DNA from: Planctomycetaceae bacterium
GTDB taxonomy: Bacteria > Planctomycetota > Planctomycetia > Planctomycetales > Planctomycetaceae
Length of the DNA stretch: 19,906 nucleotides
Assembly: GCA_023258825.1 (NCBI GenBank)
Contig: JALQWE010000012.1
Coordinates: 1 to 19,906 of the forward strand
Reading direction: 5' to 3'
Position 1 is the stretch's first letter, and each line of letters starts with the position of its first letter. The notes below the pieces were generated by a model. The model did not search any database. It saw only the letters and a program-made list of their open reading frames with translations, and had not been told where the DNA came from. Shown here piece by piece: positions 15,768 to 19,906 of the stretch. Made by a program: the position numbers and the translations under genes.

Positions 15768-15779
15768 AACCTGCAGGTT
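15768..15779. promoter_or_regulatory. 12-bp perfect palindrome upstream of dnaB
   Basis: AACCTGCAGGTT is fully self-complementary and lies 140 bp before the dnaB start, in the region expected to hold its promoter. It may be an operator, but a palindrome of this size can arise by chance. No known consensus was matched. Confidence 0.22.
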
Positions 15780-15918
15780 CCTCATGCGGCATTGGTCCCA
15801 CACCTGCTGATTCTCAAGGTCAGGCACTGGCCACCGCGAACCCGTTCGTCGCAATCCTGACGGCCCCCGGAAACAGCGGCACAGCAATTCACCTCTCGCT
15901 CATGCGGTCCGAAATACC

Positions 15919-17319
15919 ATGGCCACCAACCCTCGAAAATCCAATCGTCCCCCCAAAGATGCGCCGCCTGCCGCAGACGACAAACTGCGACTGCCCCCGC
16001 AGAATCTGGATGCAGAGCGGGGCGTTCTCGGCAGTATTCTGCTGATGAACGAAGCCATCGACGAAGTCGGCGAAACCCTGAAGGCAGAACACTTCTATGG
16101 GGATGCGCACCAGAAAATCTACGCCGCCATTCAGAAACTGTACGAAGCCGGCGTGCGTGGTATCGATGCCATCACACTCGCCGAGGAGTTGATTCGACGC
16201 GGCGAACTGGAGGCGATCGGCGGACCAGCTTACCTGGCAGAGATCCTTGAATCTGTGCCCCACGCGGCGCACGTGAGATACTACGCCACGATCGTCCGGG
16301 AAAAGTGGATGCAGCGTAGCCTCATCTATGCCTGCACCGAGATCCTCGCCGAATGCTACGCCGCCACCGATGAAGTGGAGTCGCTCCTGCAGGTCGCTGA
16401 ACGTCGAATCTTCAGCATTGTGGAGGAACAGGGCGGCACCGCCAGCATCGCCATCGGCGATATTCTGATGGATGCGTTTAACCGCATTGACGAACGACTG
16501 CAGAAGTCTGGTGATGTCACCGGAATCACCACCGGATTCCGAGATTTGGATGAACAGACCACCGGGTTTCAACCCACCGAACTGATCATTCTCGCAGCCC
16601 GTCCCAGTATGGGTAAAACAGCGTTGGTGTGTAACATCGCCGAAGCCGTCGCGCGAAAATCCAACAAGGGCGTGCTGCTGTTCAGTCTGGAACAGTCAAA
16701 TCTCGAATTGGCCGAGCGTTTTCTGGCGATCACCGCAAAAATCAACGGCCACGATCTTCGCGCCGGAAATCTTTCTGAGGAACAGCATACGCTGCTGGTG
16801 AAAGCCTCCGATGACCTCGCAAGGCTGCCCCTGTTTATCGATGACAAACCCGGCCGCACGATGACACAGGTTGCCGCACTGGCTCGACGACTGCATCGGC
16901 GGTCGCCACTGGGCATCATCATCATCGACTACCTGCAGCTGATTGAGCCGGAAGACAAAAACGCGCCTCGTGAACAGCAGATCGCCGGGATCTCGCGACG
17001 TCTGAAATTCCTCGCCAAGGAACTGCGCGTTCCCGTTGTGGCACTCGCTCAGCTCAATCGAGGAGTGGAACTTCGGGAAGACAAGCGCCCACGACTTGCG
17101 GACCTTCGCGAGAGCGGAGCCATCGAGCAGGATGCCGACATGGTGATGTTTCTGCATCGGCCGGATGCGTATGACCCGGAAGATCGTCCGGGCGAAGCAG
17201 AGATCGTTGTCGCCAAGCACCGCAGCGGACCGACCGGGATCATTCGACTGACGTGGCGGAAGGAGTTCATGCGATTTGAAAACTACAGTCCCATGAGCGA
17301 CGCAGACTTCAATCTGTAA
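15919..17319 (+). CDS. dnaB: Replicative DNA helicase DnaB
   Basis: This 466-residue protein has the full DnaB layout. A short basic Pro-rich tail (1-27) precedes the N-terminal collar domain, PQNLDAERGVLGSILL (27-42) to about 125, which binds primase. A linker helix follows, then the RecA-like motor. Walker A is ARPSMGKTAL (227-236, Lys233). FSLEQS (255-260) stands where most DnaB have SLEM. Walker B is IIIIDYLQL (333-341), LAQLNRG lies at 376-382, and LRESGAIEQDAD at 396-407. KHRSGPTG (433-440) holds the arginine finger region. It forms a hexamer that unwinds DNA at the fork. No intein or frameshift is present. It follows the terminator, so it is expected to be transcribed separately from the ribosomal genes. 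Confidence 0.97.
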   Translation: MATNPRKSNRPPKDAPPAADDKLRLPPQNLDAERGVLGSILLMNEAIDEVGETLKAEHFYGDAHQKIYAAIQKLYEAGVRGIDAITLAEELIRRGELEAIGGPAYLAEILESVPHAAHVRYYATIVREKWMQRSLIYACTEILAECYAATDEVESLLQVAERRIFSIVEEQGGTASIAIGDILMDAFNRIDERLQKSGDVTGITTGFRDLDEQTTGFQPTELIILAARPSMGKTALVCNIAEAVARKSNKGVLLFSLEQSNLELAERFLAITAKINGHDLRAGNLSEEQHTLLVKASDDLARLPLFIDDKPGRTMTQVAALARRLHRRSPLGIIIIDYLQLIEPEDKNAPREQQIAGISRRLKFLAKELRVPVVALAQLNRGVELREDKRPRLADLRESGAIEQDADMVMFLHRPDAYDPEDRPGEAEIVVAKHRSGPTGIIRLTWRKEFMRFENYSPMSDADFNL

Positions 17320-17346
17320 CCCACGGGCAGATCTGACACAGATGTC

Positions 17347-17424
17347 TCGCGAAATCGCGACTGAAAGTTTTCCAACCTCGAAATGACGGCCCCCTATTGC
17401 GGCTCTCGTCGTTGCTGCGAGAGT
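17347..17424. other. Two short hairpins between the convergent dnaB and response-regulator genes
   Basis: TCGCGAAATCGCGA (17347-17360; 5-bp stem with a 4-nt loop) is followed by AGTTTTCC. GCTCTCG/CGAGAGT (17402-17424; six pairs plus a G-U pair) surrounds a 9-nt loop. They sit where convergent transcripts should end. Neither has a long T-run, so they are at best weak terminators. Confidence 0.35.
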
Positions 17425-17456
17425 CGCAGTTCGCCCGGCGGGCTGTTCATTGCCGT

Positions 17457-18140
17457 TTATCCCTGAGCGATGCGGTATCCGATCCCGCGTACTGTTTCGA
17501 TGATCCTGCCAATCTCGCCCAGCTTTTTGCGCATGGACTTGATGTGCACATCCACCGTACGTTCCAGAGCCATCGTGCTCTGACCCCGCGCGTACTCCAT
17601 CAGTTCGTGTCGGCCAAATGGTCTCCCCGGTCTGGTCATCATCGTCCAGAGTAACAAAAACTCTGTTGGTGTCAGTTCAACAGGCGCCCCGTCGGCTGTT
17701 ACCGAGTGAAAACGACGACTCATCGCAATCGACAGATGACTCAACTGTTCCGGTACCTCGGCCGCCACGTCCTTCCGACGCAGAATTGCCTGCAGACGAT
17801 GCATCAACAGTGGCAGGCTGACCGGTTTGACCACATAGTCGTCGGCCCCCACACTCAGCCCGGCAATCTGATCCATCTCGGAAGTACGAGTGGTGACGAT
17901 GACGACAGGTGTGGCGGACAGCCGCGAATCCGCCTTCAGTTCGCGACAGATCTGCAGCCCATCGCCGTCCTTCAAATTGATTTCCAGTATCACAAGCAGG
18001 GGCTCCAGCGCTCGCGCTGCCTGCAAACCACAACGACCATCCGTTTCCAGATGCACCGCGTACCCTGAGTTCTGCAGGGCCGCTGTGAGCTCTTCCGCAA
18101 AACGGCGATCTTCATCGACGATCAGAATTCCAGGTTGCAT
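17457..18140 (-). CDS. OmpR/PhoB-type response regulator with Glu in place of the phospho-acceptor Asp
   Basis: This 227-residue protein has a receiver domain (2-122) and a winged-helix DNA-binding domain (about 130-226; VELTPTEFLLLWTMM, ERTVDVHIKSMRKKLGEIGRIIETVRGIGYRI). The receiver keeps the acidic pocket (VDED, Asp9-Glu10), the switch Thr83 and the conserved Lys105 in VVKPVS. The residue normally phosphorylated (LVILDxxLP) is Glu53 in VILEINLKDGDG; the codon is GAA at 17982-17984. Asp-to-Glu can mimic phosphorylation in some regulators, so this one may be constitutively active or phosphate-independent; that is inference. No histidine kinase gene lies in the window. Start: the ATG at 18140 places the family's first strand at residue 4; an upstream in-frame start at 18182 adds 14 residues. 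An 18-bp palindrome lies 60 bp upstream. Confidence 0.92.
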   Translation of the reverse strand: MQPGILIVDEDRRFAEELTAALQNSGYAVHLETDGRCGLQAARALEPLLVILEINLKDGDGLQICRELKADSRLSATPVVIVTTRTSEMDQIAGLSVGADDYVVKPVSLPLLMHRLQAILRRKDVAAEVPEQLSHLSIAMSRRFHSVTADGAPVELTPTEFLLLWTMMTRPGRPFGRHELMEYARGQSTMALERTVDVHIKSMRKKLGEIGRIIETVRGIGYRIAQG

Positions 18141-18199
18141 CAATGCTGCCAGCCCCACCAGGACGTCGCCAGGACATGTCACCCCGCTGAAGATTCCTT

Positions 18200-18217
18200 T
18201 CGTTTCTTAAGAAACGA
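18200..18217. promoter_or_regulatory. 18-bp perfect palindrome upstream of the response regulator
   Basis: TCGTTTCTTAAGAAACGA equals its own reverse complement over all 18 bases. It lies 60 bp before the response-regulator start and after the rhodanese gene, a typical place for an operator. The neighbouring DNA (18246-18258) is AT-rich and may belong to a promoter. Autoregulation is possible, but OmpR-type regulators usually bind direct repeats, so another dimeric protein is equally likely. As RNA it could only form a very tight hairpin. Confidence 0.5.
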
Positions 18218-18344
18218 TGAACACCCTGATGCAATCCACTCCCTTCATTATTTTTTAACATCGGCGAACGCTGCGGGGACTCGGCACGAACTGGTGGCTC
18301 AATCCCCATGAGTTCCACACCCACAGGGTCGGAAAAACTGCGAT

Positions 18345-18719
18345 TCAGGACTCAATCGCCAGCCCCAGTTCCTTCCAGCCTCGGTAACCGCCGTCCATCG
18401 AAATCACATTGGTATAGCCCATCTGCTGCAGATTCAGAGCCGCCAGGGCCGAACGGTAGCCACCGCCACAGTAGAGCACCAGGGGAGTGCTCGGATCCGG
18501 AACGACACTCTCAATATCCCGTTCGATGATCCCTTTTCCCAGATGTCGGGCCCCGGGAATTCGCCCGGCTGCAAATTCGCTTTCTTCCCGCACATCCAGC
18601 AACAGAAACGAATCACCCGCCGCCCGTCGAGCAACCATCTCCGGGATGGTGCACTCTCGAATCTGCTTTCTCGCCTGATTAACGATCTCAATGAACTTCG
18701 CACCGTGCGCCGCTGCCAT
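18345..18719 (-). CDS. Single-domain rhodanese-like sulfurtransferase
   Basis: This 124-residue protein is essentially one rhodanese domain. FLLLDVREESEFAAGRIPGARHLGKGIIERDIE gives the CH2A-like DVRE-to-GRIPGA section. The active-site loop is YCGGGYRSALAALNLQQMGY, with the catalytic Cys opening the CGGGYRS loop, and the closing motif is MDGGYRGWKELGL. Such proteins carry persulfide sulfur for thiosulfate or polysulfide chemistry; the partner is unknown. A short N-terminal helix (AKFIEIVNQARKQIRE) precedes the domain. The ATG at 18719 is chosen over the adjacent ATG at 18722 because GGAG then stands 6 nt upstream. It is divergent from uridine kinase (223 bp apart) and is followed on the same strand by the response regulator. 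Confidence 0.92.
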   Translation of the reverse strand: MAAAHGAKFIEIVNQARKQIRECTIPEMVARRAAGDSFLLLDVREESEFAAGRIPGARHLGKGIIERDIESVVPDPSTPLVLYCGGGYRSALAALNLQQMGYTNVISMDGGYRGWKELGLAIES

Positions 18720-18942
18720 CATTCTCTCCCTCTCACAGACATTTCCAGTTACACCCGTACCACCTTTGTGACACTCCGGCAGTCTACCAATCCCGCCCCG
18801 GTTTTCGCAGCCTCGAAGTCGCCGCAATGACAGCCCCTGCACACGCACGTCCCACCGCGCTGGACTCCACAGAGTTGACGGGCGACGCTACACTGTCTGC
18901 CGCCCCGCTTCGCGTTACTCCGTCAACTCCCGGTCTGCCGTT

Positions 18943-19569
18943 ATGCTGAAACCTCTGCTCGTTCTGGGCATCGCCGGTGGATCCGGTTCCGGAAAAACCA
19001 CACTCGCCGATCAATTGATGCAGGGTCCCTTCGGTCATCGAATCTGCCGACTGACACACGACGCCTACTATCGGGATTTCCAGCATCTTCCCAGACTTCC
19101 TGACGGATCCGGCAACTGGGACCACCCGGAAGCTCTGGACAATCCTCTGTTTCTGCAGCACACGGCCCTGCTGAAATCCGGACAACCTGTCCCCTGTCCA
19201 ATCTATAACTTCGCGACGCATCAACGCCAATCCGACACGGTCACCGTCTTCCCCAATCAGATCCTGCTCCTCGAAGGAATCCTGCTCCTCGCCATTCCGG
19301 AAATCCGCGATCAACTGGATCTCAGGATCTACGTCGAAACACCGGCCGATCTGCGCGTTCTTCGAAGGACTATTCGTGACACGACGGAGCGTGGTCGGTC
19401 ACCACAATCCGTGGCCGAGCAGTATCAGCAAACCGTCCGCCCCATGCACGAAACCTACGTGGAACCCAGCCGCTACCACGCTCACGTCTGGATCCCGTGG
19501 ATCAGTCACAACCTCGCCGCTGTTGAACTGCTCAACGCCCGAATCGCCCAGGCTCTGACAAACCCCTGA
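18943..19569 (+). CDS. udk: Uridine kinase
   Basis: This 208-residue P-loop kinase has Walker A GGSGSGKTT at 12-20 and the nucleoside-binding THDAYYRDF at 38-46. NWDHPEALD follows at 58-66, then PIYNFATHQR, with LLLEGILLL as the Walker B-like strand. RTIRDTTERGRSPQSVAEQYQQTVRPMHETYVEPSRYHAHVWIP forms the lid and C-terminal block. This order is diagnostic of uridine/cytidine kinase, which phosphorylates uridine or cytidine in pyrimidine salvage. The length is normal for Udk, with no regulatory extension. The ATG is immediately before the first strand. It converges on the partial gene at the right edge, with no clear terminator in the 98-bp gap. Confidence 0.94.
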   Translation: MLKPLLVLGIAGGSGSGKTTLADQLMQGPFGHRICRLTHDAYYRDFQHLPRLPDGSGNWDHPEALDNPLFLQHTALLKSGQPVPCPIYNFATHQRQSDTVTVFPNQILLLEGILLLAIPEIRDQLDLRIYVETPADLRVLRRTIRDTTERGRSPQSVAEQYQQTVRPMHETYVEPSRYHAHVWIPWISHNLAAVELLNARIAQALTNP

Positions 19570-19667
19570 AGCAACTGGTCCTTATCGCGATTCGATACAC
19601 TCGCCCTCTGCCGACAGCAGTCAGACAAAGCCGTCGAAAACCATCCCACAGTCAGCAGGCGATCGCC

Positions 19668-19906
19668 TTACGGAACAAATGCAAACTCCGGAGAATTCAG
19701 CAGCACCCAGATCACATCCTCTGCCGCGATCCTCCACTCCTGAGTCAACCGTCCCGTCGGTGGATCACCAAGCCTCGCAGCCTCCTCCTGCTCCTGCTTC
19801 AGTCGAGTCGCTTGCGAATTCAGATGATTGGACCAACTCACGGCGTTTCTGCGCACATTGAGCGGTTGTTTGACGGCCCCGGGAACCAGTCTCTCGTCAA
19901 ACCCGA
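19668..19906 (-). CDS. C-terminal end of a DUF1549/DUF1553-type planctomycete protein, 5' part beyond window
   Basis: The minus frame is open from the right edge to a TAA at 19668-19670 and gives 78 residues beginning GFDERLVPG. The last part, GRLTQEWRIAAEDVIWVLLNSPEFAFVP, is the characteristic C-terminus of planctomycete proteins with DUF1549 and DUF1553 (and often cytochrome-c-like PSD1) domains. There AEDxxWxLxNSPEFxFxP closes the DUF1553 domain. These proteins are large, usually exported, and often paired with DUF1501 genes; their function is unknown. Only this tail is visible, so the domains upstream are assumed. It is convergent with uridine kinase. Confidence 0.8.
   Translation of the reverse strand, partial: GFDERLVPGAVKQPLNVRRNAVSWSNHLNSQATRLKQEQEEAARLGDPPTGRLTQEWRIAAEDVIWVLLNSPEFAFVP

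Larger units (their letters stand above)
15572..15918. other. Intergenic region between bL9 and dnaB
   Basis: About 350 bp hold the intrinsic terminator at 15621-15653 and then roughly 265 bp that should contain the dnaB promoter. The 12-bp palindrome AACCTGCAGGTT (15768-15779) is the only distinct motif; no -35/-10 pair could be assigned. Confidence 0.5.

Noticed and set aside
18784..19314. Minus-strand open frame of 176 codons opposite uridine kinase
   Set aside because: Antisense to a complete kinase, with Gly/Arg/Val-rich content and no domain.
1..19906. Search for CRISPR arrays, insertion sequences, prophage genes, toxin-antitoxin pairs, tRNA or rRNA genes
   Set aside because: No regularly spaced repeats, transposase motifs, terminal inverted repeats, phage structural genes or tRNA T-loop signatures were seen on either strand. 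A tRNA or covariance-model scan was not possible here and could still reveal a small RNA.

Overview
The window looks like a chromosomal segment from a planctomycete (order Planctomycetales or close to it). The signs are: the C-terminal end of a DUF1549/DUF1553-type protein at the right edge, a secreted tandem sialate-O-acetylesterase-like protein, the gene order bL25-pth-rpsF-ssb-rplI-dnaB without rpsR, several probable GTG starts (ssb, rpsF and others), and a moderately GC-rich composition. The genus cannot be fixed from the sequence alone.

Layout. Positions 1-9323 are an accessory or metabolic half, mostly on the minus strand. It holds a partial Cys/Met-metabolism PLP enzyme, an Old Yellow Enzyme-type flavin oxidoreductase, a secreted protein with two SASA esterase domains of which the second has lost its serine, a plus-strand BadF/BadG-type N-acetylglucosamine kinase-like ATPase, a DUF5009/HGSNAT-like membrane acyltransferase, a family-4 Fe-S uracil-DNA glycosylase, and an MFS transporter of the hexuronate/anion-symporter type. 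Positions 9692-11775 hold three small plus-strand genes: a membrane-anchored low-complexity protein of unknown function, a DUF1653 protein, and a GlsB/YeaQ-type membrane protein. An apparently gene-free stretch of about 880 bp follows.

Positions 12659-17319 are a plus-strand housekeeping block: ribosomal protein bL25 (CTC form), peptidyl-tRNA hydrolase, bS6, SSB and bL9, closed by a strong intrinsic terminator, then the replicative helicase DnaB. Positions 17457-19906 hold a minus-strand OmpR-type response regulator whose phospho-acceptor Asp is replaced by Glu, a single-domain rhodanese, a plus-strand uridine kinase, and the 3' end of the DUF1549/DUF1553-type gene.

How the genes fit together. 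The housekeeping block covers translation and replication and is the most certain part. In the left half, the esterase, amino-sugar kinase-like protein, sugar acetyltransferase-like membrane protein and sugar-acid-type transporter could together handle acetylated sugars or amino sugars, but this rests only on adjacency. I see no CRISPR array, insertion sequence, prophage, rRNA or tRNA gene. The best candidates for something undescribed are the Asp-to-Glu response regulator with an 18-bp perfect palindrome just upstream of it, the two-domain esterase with an inactive-looking second half, and the unexplained intergenic DNA before bL25.
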